This document shows positions 20,843-32,963 of a stretch of 64,000 nucleotides of DNA, one piece after another. A model generated the notes under the pieces. That model was not told where the DNA came from. It ran no database searches and saw only the letters and a program-made list of their open reading frames with translations. Positions within the stretch are counted from its first letter, which is position 1, and each line of letters begins with the position of its first letter. The stretch comes from Diploscapter coronatus (lineage: Eukaryota > Nematoda > Chromadorea > Rhabditida > Rhabditidae), in NCBI GenBank assembly GCA_964036155.1, contig OZ038422.1, positions 41,687,201 through 41,751,200 on the forward strand, read 5' to 3'. A program made the position numbers and the translations under genes.

Positions 20843-22789
20843 CTGTCCCCTCTCATTCAGCGTTATTCTGTGTTTCTGTTGTCCGTCTTGTTGACTCGAT
20901 GCATTTTCCACTTTTCGTCTTTTTCATTGTCTTTTTTTCGGTGTGTGAATTGTTCTGGTCGTTTTTTTCACCTCAACTTCTGCTTGAAGAAGACTCGACG
21001 AAACTCGACACCTCCCTTCAATGCAAATCGCGCGCGTTACGCAATAGATTTTTGGAAGAGCCAATCACTGCGTCATTTATCGATTTATTAATTTTTCTAA
21101 CGTTACATTCCAAGAAAGATCTTGTATTTTGTGAATTTTTGTCGAAGTGGTAAAAAGTCTTTAATGCAACACCCGATTTAATAGATCACCATATCATTCA
21201 TTGGCCTACTCTACCGATCGATGATAGCTGGTTATATTCCAGAAAAATTCTTATCCTTGTATAAATTCTCTACAAGTTGATAGATAAACCACTTCGTTTT
21301 TATTCAAAAGTTTACCAAATCTTTCATCGGAATTTCATATCATGCTTTGTTATGTTTCATCAAAATCCTTGTATGAATGGTAGTTTTAATTTCTGTTCAG
21401 CATGTGTTTATTCGACGGAGTTGGTCTATATCAAATCTTGATCATCTTTTAAATTATTATAATCATTGAGAAATTAGCATACTCTTCATCATGCGCCTCT
21501 TCAAATCGTTACATTTGACTTTTGTGCTTTTTCTCCGTTTGATCTCAAGTAGCTCTTCTTTTTCGTTCGTCGTCATGTTTGTCGAAACGCATGTCTTCAA
21601 GCCCAAATCTGAATTTTCCTTTTTCTCTTTCCTAATGCTGTTTCTCGTTGATAATGCCTTGTAAACATAAAGCTAAGCGTAGCGGCAAGCCTTAACGAGA
21701 CATCAAGAATGAAGGCATTTCCTTCTCTTGCTTCTTAAAGAAACAGAAAAAAGTCGTGACTAAAATCATAATCTCGCGCCCATTTTCTCGAGACAGCAAA
21801 AATCGATAATTTTACGACGTCACATGACGTGCATTTAGTGTTTTATCAATAGATAATATAAGATTTTCGAAAGGAATATTTAGGTCAAACATTCCACCGA
21901 TCATTCTTTATCAATATTTGCTTCTCGCTTATTCGAAATTTATCCTTATCCAATATTTTGGTTATAAAATCTTTTTTAATCCCCTAACGGTATTGTTCTA
22001 TTGATATTTTGTTTCACCTAAAATTTTCCACAACTTGAACCAAAACTGTTCAGCTACCCATTTTTAAACGATTGAAGAATTCTTCTTACTGAGACCTGTA
22101 CTACCTTTTTGAAGGAGTAATTGTGAGAAACTCAAAATATTGTATATTATTGACTTCCCCAAATTTATATTCTCCCTTTATCTCATCATCTATATCCCTG
22201 CCTGCATATGCATATCTTTCCACCCAACAATATAATATACCCCTTTACCTTTGTTCGTATTCGCCTTCTTAATTCAACATTCGAATGTTCGCGCTTTCAC
22301 TAAATCCATCTTTATTATTGAGAGGAAATCCTAGTGTCACAAAGCTATGATATTCCTTCTCGAGATTTCGATTTCTTTAATTCATAAGATTGAGATAATA
22401 TATTCGAGAAAATCATATTAAATCCATAGTTCTTAAAATAATCTAGCCTTTTGAGAATTCATTTTCTTGAAGACTATACTTTTTCAGCTTATCAATATTC
22501 TATGATAATCCATAAATAACTTAAATCTTCTCCACCTTTGTTCTGTTGATATATAAATTTTGAAGCCCTTTACGAAATGACATAAAATTCCGGAGAACCT
22601 TAGATGTTTCATGTAGGCGTGTCAGACTTTGTCTAGAATTACCATTTTCCTAGAGCTCATTAGACTCTATTCATTTTGGACTTCATCGCTATATTTTATC
22701 GCCCTCAAATCATTTGTTTTGTAAGTCATTTTAGCGATTTGATTAATAGAAAACATCGAATAACATTGATTTCATCGGAATTTTCTCAG

Positions 22790-22898
22790 AAAACTGCAGT
22801 CGCTTTGCAAGATCAGTCACAAGCATGCCTCCCCTCTGCAGACAAGAGCTCTTCACTTCGAACATTTTCCAACGATGAATATGATGAATTGTTGAAGT
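22790..22898 (+). other. Possible exon upstream of PACSIN
   Basis: TTTTCTCAG is followed by 36 open codons reading KTAVALQDQSQACL, then SADKSSSLRTF and DEYDELLK, whose composition looks coding in this AT-rich stretch. It ends near GTAAAT. I could not link it in phase to another exon. It might be an alternative 5' exon of PACSIN or part of an unseen gene, or chance. Confidence 0.25.
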
Positions 22899-24478
22899 GT
22901 AAATCTCTTTCTTTTCTTCCGAAACGCATTTTGAAAGTGTTGCATATGTTTCACAAAGAAATTAAGTTTTCTTTGTAGAATGCAAATTTCATTGAAATTC
23001 ACCCAGCAATCCGTTGCATTAGCCAAATTTGAACCTTCCAGATTATCAACTTCTTTTGCAACTTATCATTTTATTTTTTGTTAACTGTCGCGCGTTTCAT
23101 TGAAAATGTTTATAAACACATCATGGTGATGCAGTATTACTATTACTGAGCCTTTTTATCTTGGTTCAGATGGCCCCAAATTCGTTGAAACCTATCCTAA
23201 AACTCCTAAATATTTCCTAACTTCTCTTCACTTCCAGGGATGACTACGAGTTTTTATATGTCAATATCCTTATACTCGTGTAACGGCTCTTCATCCTTCT
23301 TAGCTATTCAAATTCTCATATGTTTCATACATTCAGTCAATACAGCTAGTCGAGACTCTTCCCTTTTCTTCATGCATAAGCACTTTGACTTGTTTGCGAA
23401 CGCTCAAATTTGACTATTCCGATTTTATCGATTTACCGCCTGAGGCGCGACCCAAGAAGTTTCTTATCAGTCACCCATACTCTATAATCAGTTGCATAGG
23501 GTGCAGTGAAAAGTGGGCGGAGCTAAAATAGAACAATTCGCAAAAAGAATATTATTTGTAAAAGTAGCATTTTATTAGATTCGCGATGAACATTACTGAA
23601 TAGATTTTAAAACTCTCGTTAGCTATGTAGATTTCTCTGAGTCATACATTGTAAACGCATTTTCAACTGAGCATGAACGTAATTCCTTATCATTCCGAAT
23701 TCCCTATCAGATTTGCGCATAATTGTACAGTCACGACTTTCAAATTTGCAAGATCGTTGTTTCGAGTGACAATCAAAATTTAGAACGTACATATTCGGTT
23801 ATTCATTCATTCACTGATATAATAGGCGCCATTAATGAGCGTTATTCATGCATTTCTAAGCTGTTACTTAATTTTATTGATTTTGAAAGTCCTATTTTTT
23901 AAATGTTTTTTCTTCCGAACTTTAGTAGTAAGCGGGAAATTTTCATTTTAAAATATTGTGCTTTAATTTTTCTTCGGCACCGATTAAAATAAAAATAAAT
24001 CAATTTACCATCCTTATTATCGATTACTCGCGCGTCCTTCATTAAACCATCATCATTTTTATTCTAACGAAAAAAGTTCAGTCTATGATGATATTTTTCT
24101 CTTTGAACTGTCAGTTTTCCGAATCTCAATATTTACCATTTCAAAACTGCACTCTTTCTGCGAAGAAAAACTTCTTTGATTTCAATTTTCACAGTTCATC
24201 TCATTCTCATGTGATATTCTATTCAAGTTGATCGAACTTTCTAAGTCTATCTATTGATATTTTTATCATTATCAATGAAAATGCGTAAATAGTAATATTT
24301 TTTTAGATTTTATTTAAGATTTACGGGATATTTTCTCTCCATGAATAATTATTTTACTCACAATGAATATTTTTCTTCATGTTATCATCCTTGAAAAAGT
24401 ACTCATTCACATGGAATGAAAATACTCATTTTTTATTTAGCTTTTATAAAACAAAAAACTCAAATTTCCTATTTCAGC

Positions 24479-27400
24479 ATGTCCTCTTCGGACATATACA
24501 CTCCCGGATTCTGGGAAATCGGTGCATACAAGAATAATGTCCGACGAATGCAGGTTAATTACCGCTAACGCCCTACTTAATTGCCCTTAATTACCTATTT
24601 AATTATCCCTAATTAAACCAATTGACTTCAGGAAGGCATTGATCAATTGGACGAATTCACAAAGATGGTGAAGGAGCGGGCGGAAATCGAGGCGAAATAC
24701 AGCAAAATGTTACTGATCTTCGCTGATAAGTGGAAAAATCAGGTGACTATCGAGACAATTAGGGTAATTATCGTTTTAATTAGGTCGACTTAACGTTGAA
24801 TGGCGGTATAATTAGAACGGATTGGTTGCAATTGCTCGGCGAAGCGAATGAGTTGTCGAAGATTCACGCAAATCTGAGGGATCGATTGACGGATGATGTA
24901 GGTTTCAAACAATTCCCATAATTCCTCCCATTTCAACGCTAGCAAAAGCCACAGTTCGATGTTATATTATACTTCCTGAAAGCTAAAACAAAAATCCCCT
25001 TTTTAGTTGTTATATTTCAAATGAATAAGGCTGACTTTATGAATATTCTAAAAGCATTGGAATGCTGAGGTGAACTATTCTGGTCTAAATTTCTAAAAAT
25101 TAAACCCTGAAATTTTAGATCATGAAAAGTACGACGTCTTACATAAAAGAGAACCATCACACTTCTTTGCTCCGAGGCCCGAAAGAAATCGTCGAAATTG
25201 AGAAATCTTTCGAAAAGGTAAGTTCAAGCTTCGAAATTTCTGAATTTTCTGAAACTACAAGGCTCTCGTCTTTATCCATTGTAGTCTTTAGCTAGAAAAA
25301 TGAAGTATCACAGAAAAATGAGAGAATCAAAGAAAAATGATCTTGCTCCCTCTCTCGAAAACTCGCACTTGTATTGTTTCTTGAAAGGATTTGAGGGTCG
25401 GGGGTTCTTTAATTTTTAGGTCGTCTTCTCGCTGCTGCTTGTTTTCTTTTCCATTCAATATTTCCACTGAATCTCTAAACAAACGAGATTAACAGTGCCT
25501 GGGGTCCGTCCGCGCGAAATTCTCGTCTGATTCTTTGGCTTTCGCCAACTCAAATATTGTCTCGAACCTTCTCTAGAGTATATCGGGAAGGTGATAAATC
25601 GTAAAGTCCACCTAAAACTCAAACCTAAACAGATATGATAGTGATTTGAAAGACTGATAAATAGGTGACTAATTTGAAAAATCAAACAAGTCTCAAATAT
25701 ATAATGAAAAGAGTAATGTTATTTTGGAAAATGATAAGGTGTTGAAAATGCGAAAATTGTAAAAAAAAAAGAATAAGTTTCATATAAACAATTGAAAAGT
25801 GATTTCTTCTTCAAAATACTTTGGGACGAAATAAAATCTAAATGTGTTAACTTTTGAAATTTCAGGCCCAAAAACCTTGGAAGAAGTTGTATGAGAAGAT
25901 GGAGGACAAGCGGAAAGTCTATTACAACGCATGCCGAGGGGAGCGATCTGCTCAGGTCAACTTGCAAAATTGTCGAGTAATTAAGCCATTAACTAATTCA
26001 TTGCCATAGTTATCCTAATTAGGCTGATACTTCGATATCTCAGGACGGCGAGCAGAAATTCCAAGAGCGGTACGACAAAATGAAGGCTGAGGTTCAAAAG
26101 ACGCGACAAGCCTACGAGAAAAGTCTACATGATTTGACTGGATATAGGTAAAAATGCTCCGGAAGAGAATTTCCTATAAAGATTTTGAGAGAATTTGGAA
26201 AGGAAGATATACTGTTACATGCGAAAAATAATACAATAACGATAATGAGGAGATTTTTCCCATAATATTTCGTATTTAATCAATGTAACTGCTTTCACGA
26301 TTACCTATTTTTTGTATACTTTTTCTTAAAATATGCTTACTCACCTAAAATGTTCATTTAGGGAAGCCTACACGAAAGCGATGGCCTACACCTTCGAGCA
26401 GTGTCAGGAAACGGAGAAGAAACGCTGCACATTCTTCATCGGAATGATGAGAAAGACGCAAAAACTGTACGAGGATCTGATCACGAATAATCAGTTAGTT
26501 TCATAAGTTAAATAATCGCATTGTAAATGGTGGATAACTTGAGACGAAATAAAAAAGGAGCGTCTTTCTTTCCCCTCCTCCTCCTCGTTTGGGCATTGGA
26601 ATGCTCGTCTCTTGCGCATTCCGAGGCTCACTGGAGGAGGAAAAAACTCGCTTCCTTTATCTCGTTTCAATTAGTCGGCCATTGATAATGTATGAAGTCT
26701 ATTTTCTTTGAAACATACCTTTCCAATCTGAATATCTGCGTTTCTTAGATTCGTCTCAATGCACAACCAACTGGATGCCCAATTGGTCAATTCGAATGAC
26801 CATGCAATCACAAACGATCTTCATCAGTGGTCATTGATGAACGGGCCTGAATCCGACGGTAATTGGCCTCAGTTTGAGGTAATTACATTATCCATTAAAA
26901 GATAATTAGCCAATCAACTATAGGAATATTCTCCTGAAATGCGAATTATCGGATCTAAGACGCAACCGAAAGATCCATCGGGAGTTGTGCTGACCAGACA
27001 GGTAATTTCAACTTACTTTAGAACTAGGCAAAATATATGTTTCAAATTTGTTAACATCAATAATTATAGAAATTGAAAATCGAATGGAGGGGTATTCCTC
27101 TTGTTGTTAGTCACAAATTCGAAAATATTCAATTAAAAAGTTGGTTCAAAAATGCATAGATCAATTTAAAAAAAAAAAAAACTAATCTGATCACCATAAG
27201 TGCCACTGTTCAAAAGCCAGATAATCAGTCCTAAAATATTCGATTTAAAAAAAATCTGTTTCAAAAATTAATGTACGAATTTTCCTAAATTATAACCTGA
27301 TCATTTGGAGCTTTGTCTATCAAAAGTTCAGATCATCAAATCCGAAGACATTGTGATGCAACCGACCGTGGGCACAGCGAACACCTCCACGCTTAGGCAT

Positions 27401-28413
27401 GAAAACGAGAAAGCTAGTCCTAAGGTTCAAAATTTCATTTTTAGAGACATATATTTTTGAAACTAACATGTTTAGTTGCAGAGCAGCAGCGACTCAGACA
27501 CGAATACGTTCGACAGCCGAAAAACGGAAACGTTCAAATACAAACAGCAAACGAATGATAGTGAGTGGCAAAGAAGTAAGACTCTCTCACTTATTTGAAA
27601 CAAATTGATCCTCATAGAAATCTGCAAGGATTAAAACACATAATATTTAAATGCAAATTTTCAGACGATCACCACCAAAACCGTCAAGCCGATTCCCCAC
27701 CATTGACTTCGACAACTCCCGATTCCGCTAAATATGGAGATTTCGAAGAATACACAACTTGCAAGCAGGCCGTTGTTTTGTATGATTACAATCCTGCAGA
27801 AGCCGATGAGATTCAATTGGGCAAGGGTAAATCATTCGTTTTTAGAATAATTTTTGCAGTTTGATCATTCGTTACCTCGTAACCTCATAGTCAAGTGTAT
27901 AGGACGAGGTAGAAATAGATCATTTTTCATCCTATTTCATAGGTTACGAAGTAACGAATTATTCAGGTTACTATCATTTTTAGATACGTTTCTTAAAATT
28001 TCATGGGGGTTCATGAAAATGAACAACTTTGATAGATCCAAACCTAGGCAGACTTTCAGCCAAAATAGAAAATTATGAGCGAGAGGGTACGCAAGATCAA
28101 ATATTTCTATAGAAAAATGATGCGCAAAGGGATACACAGCATGATTTTATCTGCAAGTTTTGTCTTGAAAGGATACGCACTAGAAATCTGGCTTAGAGTC
28201 TGCCTAGGTCTGGATGGATCGAAATTGGCGGCTTTCATAAAATACAAATGATTTTTCAAATTTAGGAGAGACGATAGAAGTCCTCTCCGAACCCGATTCG
28301 TTAGGATGGTGCACAGGCAAGAAGAACGGAGTGGTATGAAAATTTTGCCTTTATTTTTAACATTTTAAATTCAGGTAGGACTGTTCCCAGCGAGTTATGT
28401 TCGATACGTCTAA
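24479..28413 (+). CDS. sdpn-1: Syndapin/PACSIN F-BAR and SH3 protein
   Basis: Exons: 24479-24553, 24632-24742, 24784-24897, 25119-25217, 25866-25976, 26044-26147, 26362-26493, 26749-26878, 26924-27001, 27332-27424, 27482-27575, 27665-27826, 28266-28333 and 28375-28413; phases close to give 469 residues, a normal PACSIN size. The N-terminal F-BAR (about 10-290) shows FWEIGAYKNNVRRM, ERAEIEAKYSKML, AQKPWKKLYEKM and FEQCQETEKKRC. NWPQFEEYSPEM closes it, as in PACSINs. A Ser/Thr-rich linker without NPF motifs follows, then an SH3 domain from VLYDYNPAEADE to GLFPASYVRYV. The protein bends membranes and links dynamin and N-WASP-type partners to endocytosis and actin. The ATG lies one base after TTTCAG. 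Exon 5 may instead end at 25955. It is convergent with the phosphatase gene. Confidence 0.93.
26539..26670. mobile_element. Hairpin MITE in a PACSIN intron
   Basis: Arms TTGAGACGAAATAAA...GGAGCG and CGCTTCCTTTATCTCGTTTCAA are imperfect complements. The pairing extends inward through CCTCCTCCTC against GGAGGAGG. It is 132 bases long and non-coding. Confidence 0.7.
27868..27958. repeat. Inverted repeat in a PACSIN intron
   Basis: TTCGTTACCTCGTAACC at 27868-27884 is matched by GGTTACGAAGTAACGAA at 27942-27958 with one mismatch. Each arm also has internal two-fold symmetry (GTTAC and GTAAC). Confidence 0.6.
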
Positions 28414-28743
28414 TCTTTTTTATTTAAAAACTCTTCCTTGAGGACCATAAATTTCTATTTTCTATTGCATTTTTCTGACAAACGCTCACACTTTCACCTG
28501 GAAGACCTACAATTTAGATGTCATATGCTTCAGATTTCAGACCTTATTATTTAACAGACAAATCTATATTTATTTTTCAAAAATCATTATCGCATTCCCG
28601 TAAAAATATTATCATAGAAATATTTTATCCTTTATTTACACGCTTCTCGATTTCATAAATCAATAAAAATTTCTCCTATTTTACAAATAGAATAACTCAA
28701 AGTTGAGCAAGTGGTCGAAGATTTTGTACTTTTATGAGGAAGA
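28414..28743. other. Shared 3' region of PACSIN and phosphatase genes
   Basis: The two genes converge with 330 bases between stop codons. Poly-A signal-like AATAAA sequences occur. No other gene seen. Confidence 0.6.
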
Positions 28744-30535
28744 TCAGCAACTCTGTTGAGCAGAACCGTAGAAAATATCTACCAGATCGGTGGCCTTGTC
28801 GAGCTGAAAATTAGAAAACTAAAAGTGGATTAAATGCGTTTCACAGGATGTCAATGAGGAGAAGGAAATATAGATGCTTTGAAAGTTGCGTTTGAATTGA
28901 TTGTCCCAGTATAAAAATGAACTTTAACTTGAAATAAGAAATATTTAACGCTTGTCACTCAGTCTACAATGCAGACGATTTTGGTTAGTTTTTTTAATAA
29001 AGAGATTTACGATAACCACAACGAACACTACTAGAAGAAACTGTTTGAGTAAAAATCGAATCAAACTTTGAAACATAGCCAAAATCTCACCAGCATATTA
29101 GCGTTTGCCAGGTAATCACTGCATCCGACTCCGGACAAAACTCCCACAGCCGACCCCAACCCAGCTGACAGGGCCATATTGATGTCCGCCTTCGTGTCTC
29201 CGACCATTATTGCGTCCTGAATTTGAGCGTCATGTCGTAAATCTCGCCGGATAAAATTACTGTAGGATCTATCCGAAGATCCTTGCAGATTTTCCAGGCG
29301 TTGTCGGGGTGCGGCTTGGGCACGAAGCCCTTGTCATCGCAGCAGAACACGTAATCGATATATTTGCCTAATTGGAGCTTCTCGAGAGTGTAGACGGTGT
29401 TATCCCTGCAAATAGGTTCTTCAAATATCAGAATCTAATATTCGCCTTCAGAATATCATCAGATTTGGAACAGAGTGAATTAATTCGAGGAAAAATTATT
29501 AGGCAGTAAAAACTTGTTCAAGATATATGGGCTGTTTTATGTTTCAAATGATCCTCAAATCAATTGCTATATGAATAATATTTAGTCTTTTCAGCTTAAA
29601 CTGCAAATTTTTAGCAAATAATAAATTCTTATCGACCTCTTGTCCATAGTGCATATCGCGAGTTTCGTGTTGTGCTGCTGCAGTTTCTCGAACATTTCCC
29701 GAATGTCGCCTATCGTTTTGATCGAATTTTTTGTGGCCGTATCGCCGCCGGCCGTGCATTGATCGACGATACTTCTCGCCTGAAATTACTGAATTCAAAC
29801 GAGTTTTATCAAATTCTATCATTTTTTCGACAAAATTCTGATGATCAAACAATGTTAACATCATCCTTGTTGAAAAAGACGAATGACTTTTGAAGGTTAT
29901 CGATTTGGAAAAGGGTGTCTAGTTATCATCGTCCAGGAACTTTAATAATCAAACAATGTAAATATCATTGCATAGTGGGAAAGAAAAGGAAAAGGATGAT
30001 TTTTCAAGATTATCAGCAGAATTTCGGAAATCTACCTGATTACTCTCTATTCCAGAAGATCGGACGACCAATCCTGTTAACATTTGGTTGATCTGGTCCA
30101 TGGTCCCCTCTGCTAGAAGGCCTGGGCGGACCTAGAATTTAGGAAATTGGGTGTGTTTTCTTGAATTATTTACTATTTGTGATTACGAATTGCTAGATTG
30201 CTGGTTGCCATTAGTTTACTTTTTATTCAACTTTAAACTTATAAAATTTGAAAACTTGCCAATCGCCTAACCGGACAAATTCCCAATTCTTGCAATATCG
30301 CGCTAGACAAATCCATGTTCATTCTCATGCAGACTCTAAAAGCGAACTTAAGAGAAAATTTCTCCAAAGTTTTCAAACCGATTCGAAACTTCCAAGGCCC
30401 ATGGAACCCACATTGAGTGGAAACAAATCAAGGTGCCATCCTTGTCGAAGATAACCAATTTGGGCATTTTCGGCTTCGTATTTTCATTGTCTTTGATTTT
30501 TCGTTGAGCAGCGAAATTGCCGAGTCCTTTCTGAC
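28744..30535 (-). CDS. HAD-family phosphatase
   Basis: Exons on the complement: 30379-30535, 30260-30335, 30036-30131, 29637-29779, 29261-29405, 29091-29216 and 28744-28803. From the ATG at 30465-30467 the product has 244 residues. The frame stays open upstream of it to an acceptor at 30536, so an N-terminal extension ([13 protein letters not shown]...) is likely and could be a mitochondrial presequence. All HAD motifs are visible: FDKDGTL (nucleophile Asp and acid Asp), ICT (motif II), KPHP (motif III lysine) and GDTKAD (motif IV). It resembles phosphoglycolate-phosphatase-type hydrolases that remove phosphate from small molecules; the substrate is not deducible. The intron at 30132-30259 has a GC donor (ATTG then GCAAGT). 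Intron 29780-30035 is otherwise ordinary. Confidence 0.88.
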
Positions 30536-32825
30536 CTATAATTAAACTAGATAATTAATTAATTAGGGTAATTATCCTACTTAATTTCCTTCCATTCGAA
30601 GTAATTAGCAATATGCGTTTGAATGAAAGCATGGTGTAGGCTACGATCGATAGAAATTACCTAAACAATCAATATCAATAGATGAATGACAATTTGACAT
30701 TGAAATTTGATAAAATAGAAGAGGGAAAAACGAAGAGAAGCATTTTAGTAGTTTTTTGCTAATGATAGCAAGAGAAGCGCGTTTTATATTGAAAAATGAA
30801 AGTTTAAAAATGTTAGAAAGAGTGAGAAAAATCTTCATAATCAAAAATTTCGTTGAAAAGTATAAAACTCGCCAATTTATATAGGGAAATTTAACAATAT
30901 GCAGAATCGAACTAATTAGATCGAGAATGTTTGTCATTGAAATTCGGCCAGGCCTGCGTGAAATCAAACTTTTCGGTGAAGTACAAGAAACTCGGTTCCA
31001 CCTTTCGAATGATAAAAATTAGCTATATATAAAGATATAAGTCAGAAACTACGTGATTAATTTTTTATTTTATCCCTGGAAAAAATTAAGATATGTTAAG
31101 CTTGTGACAAAACTGGTCTCAGTTCGGTATAAGGATAGTTTAAATTTGACTAAAGTTTTGGCTAGGCTTTGATCTCAACGATCATGTTGTAGATTTGAAA
31201 AAATACGATATTTTTCCAAGCAACTATGATACTAAATACTAAATTCTATTTTAAAGAATCTAATGAAAGAATAATAGACCGAAAAAATACGAAGACCTTT
31301 GAAGACCTTTAAAGGTGATGCTGTCACATTAGATCTTCATCCGCTCATCAGCCCCTTATAAACGCTATGCCCATGCAAGCGATAAGGTCGATTTCGGCTA
31401 AACTAGGAAGTTTGTCAAAGAAATGCCCGAAACGGGGCGAGAAAGATGGGAGGGGCCACATTCATTCTGTGATCACACAAGCATTCAGACACTGATGATG
31501 ACCATTTTTCAACGATATGTCATTTTTAGAGAAACATACCACACGATTAACATGTGAAAGTTCTGTGAATCCTTACATAGCAGCGGCCCAATTTAGACAT
31601 CTTTAAAGATCGTCAAATATGTCTAATCTGAGAAAGGAAAGATGCGCTGATAAATTACGAAGTTGATTTTCCGAATCAGTGTAATTTCTGCAAAGACCAT
31701 GCAATTTCAACGAATTCAATGACTTCGGAGACCCAATTTAGACATCTTTAAAGATCGTCGGCGCTGTGATGATTCGACAGGTAAAGAAGTGTTGATTGAC
31801 CACGAAGGGGTCTTAAAAAGTTAGACAATTTTAAAGACGGCGCAGAGGTGTATGAATTCGGTAAAATAGATATGGTCCGGTATTCAGAATTCTACAGATT
31901 AATTGTTTATAGCAAGATTTGCAAAAAAAAAATACTCTCCATTGTCTCCGAGACGAATCCTTGCAAAGAAAGAGGGAAAGAGATAGCAGCGAACCTTAGC
32001 TATGTGTCTGCTCGGTTTTGCTCTCTGCTCCCTCTTACTTCCCTCTAGTCTGGATGCGTGCGTCTCGCAAGCTATAGACGCAGAGCGCATACGAAAGGCT
32101 CATCTCGAGGACAATGACGAGTATTACCATTAAATTTTAGAAACTAGAAACTTTGCAACACAGCTGCTAACGAGACCTCTCCCATACGGTATGCGCTCAC
32201 TTTGTCGAGGACATAAATACTTCGCCCGCAGTGAGTGCAGTGTCATCCATCGTACTATGTGTGTGTCCTCAACGCATTCTGTCAGTCAGTTGGCTTGGCC
32301 ACGCCCCGTCACGTTTCGGACGACACCAAAATCAAGAAAATCAAGTGTCGAAGGAAAATCGGAGGATAATACGACAAACTCTCATCAGTATTTACCAATC
32401 TACACAGAGAAAAAGTTGGTTTTTCAGGTGCTATTAGACTTTGTAATGAAGTCATTCTTTAACAAATCTTAGGCAGAACCGCTCTAGCTCTGGAAAGAGA
32501 AGTGAATATTATGAAGAACACACATAAGACAGTAAGCTTCAAGAAAAAAATACGTCTATTCTGACCAAAATGTAAAATCTCAGAATTAACTTATCAAGCT
32601 AATCTTCACGATAAATTTTAGGAAAAAGATACAAATTTCAAAATAAGATTTCATTTTTTAATGTTCGACCCACAATTATCCTTTTTCTCGTTGGTTCATC
32701 AAAACAGTGCAACGTAATTCGTTTTCACGGTGAAATAATATCGATAATTTTTCTTACGAATTCTGTATTTCTTCAAAATTCATTTTTGCGCACATGTTTT
32801 CATGCAAAGTTTAACGATTACTGAC
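30536..32825. other. Intron or intergenic region 5' of the phosphatase
   Basis: No firm exon seen. It contains palindromic CTTTAAAG sequences (31297-31840) and an exact 28-base direct repeat. The region 31920-32350 is less AT-rich than its surroundings, but I could not resolve a gene there. Confidence 0.4.
31587..31759. repeat. 28-base exact direct repeat around a CTTTAAAG palindrome
   Basis: CCCAATTTAGACATCTTTAA and the next eight bases occur at 31587-31614 and again at 31732-31759. Looser versions lie at about 31297-31320 (GACCTTTAAAGGT) and about 31820-31840. The core ATCTTTAAAGAT is a perfect palindrome. Confidence 0.65.
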
Positions 32826-32963
32826 CTGTTCGATCACAACCCCCTTGCAAAAAGTCAGCCGTGATAATCAACATCGAAATGAATTGATAGACTCCGCCCC
32901 TTTCACGAGGTTGTGCAGTATCCGAGACGCCATTGCATTCATCATTTCTCTGATCGGAACGCC
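32826..32963 (-). other. Possible 5' exon of the HAD phosphatase gene
   Basis: On the complement TTTTCAG precedes 138 bases that end ACAG before GTCAGT. One frame is open throughout and would join in phase to the phosphatase exon at 30535. Another frame begins with ATG and reads MNAMASRILHNLVKGAES, a good match to a mitochondrial presequence. That frame would also join in phase if the weak donor GTTGAT is used. Both fit; neither is proved. Confidence 0.35.

Larger units (their letters stand above)
16651..24478. other. Gene-poor 7.8 kb upstream of PACSIN
   Basis: No complete gene recognised. It contains an 8-base perfect palindrome GGGATAT/ATATCCC near 16732, a long purine-rich tract (about 18120-18390) facing a pyrimidine-rich tract (about 18420-18500), a direct duplication at 20569-20842 and one possible exon at 22790-22898. 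It could be a large 5' regulatory region or first intron of PACSIN, since the PACSIN start codon follows an acceptor directly. Confidence 0.45.

Noticed and set aside
32191..32472. 93-codon open frame upstream of the phosphatase
   Set aside because: No recognisable domain, no supporting splice logic, and a competing frame overlaps it.
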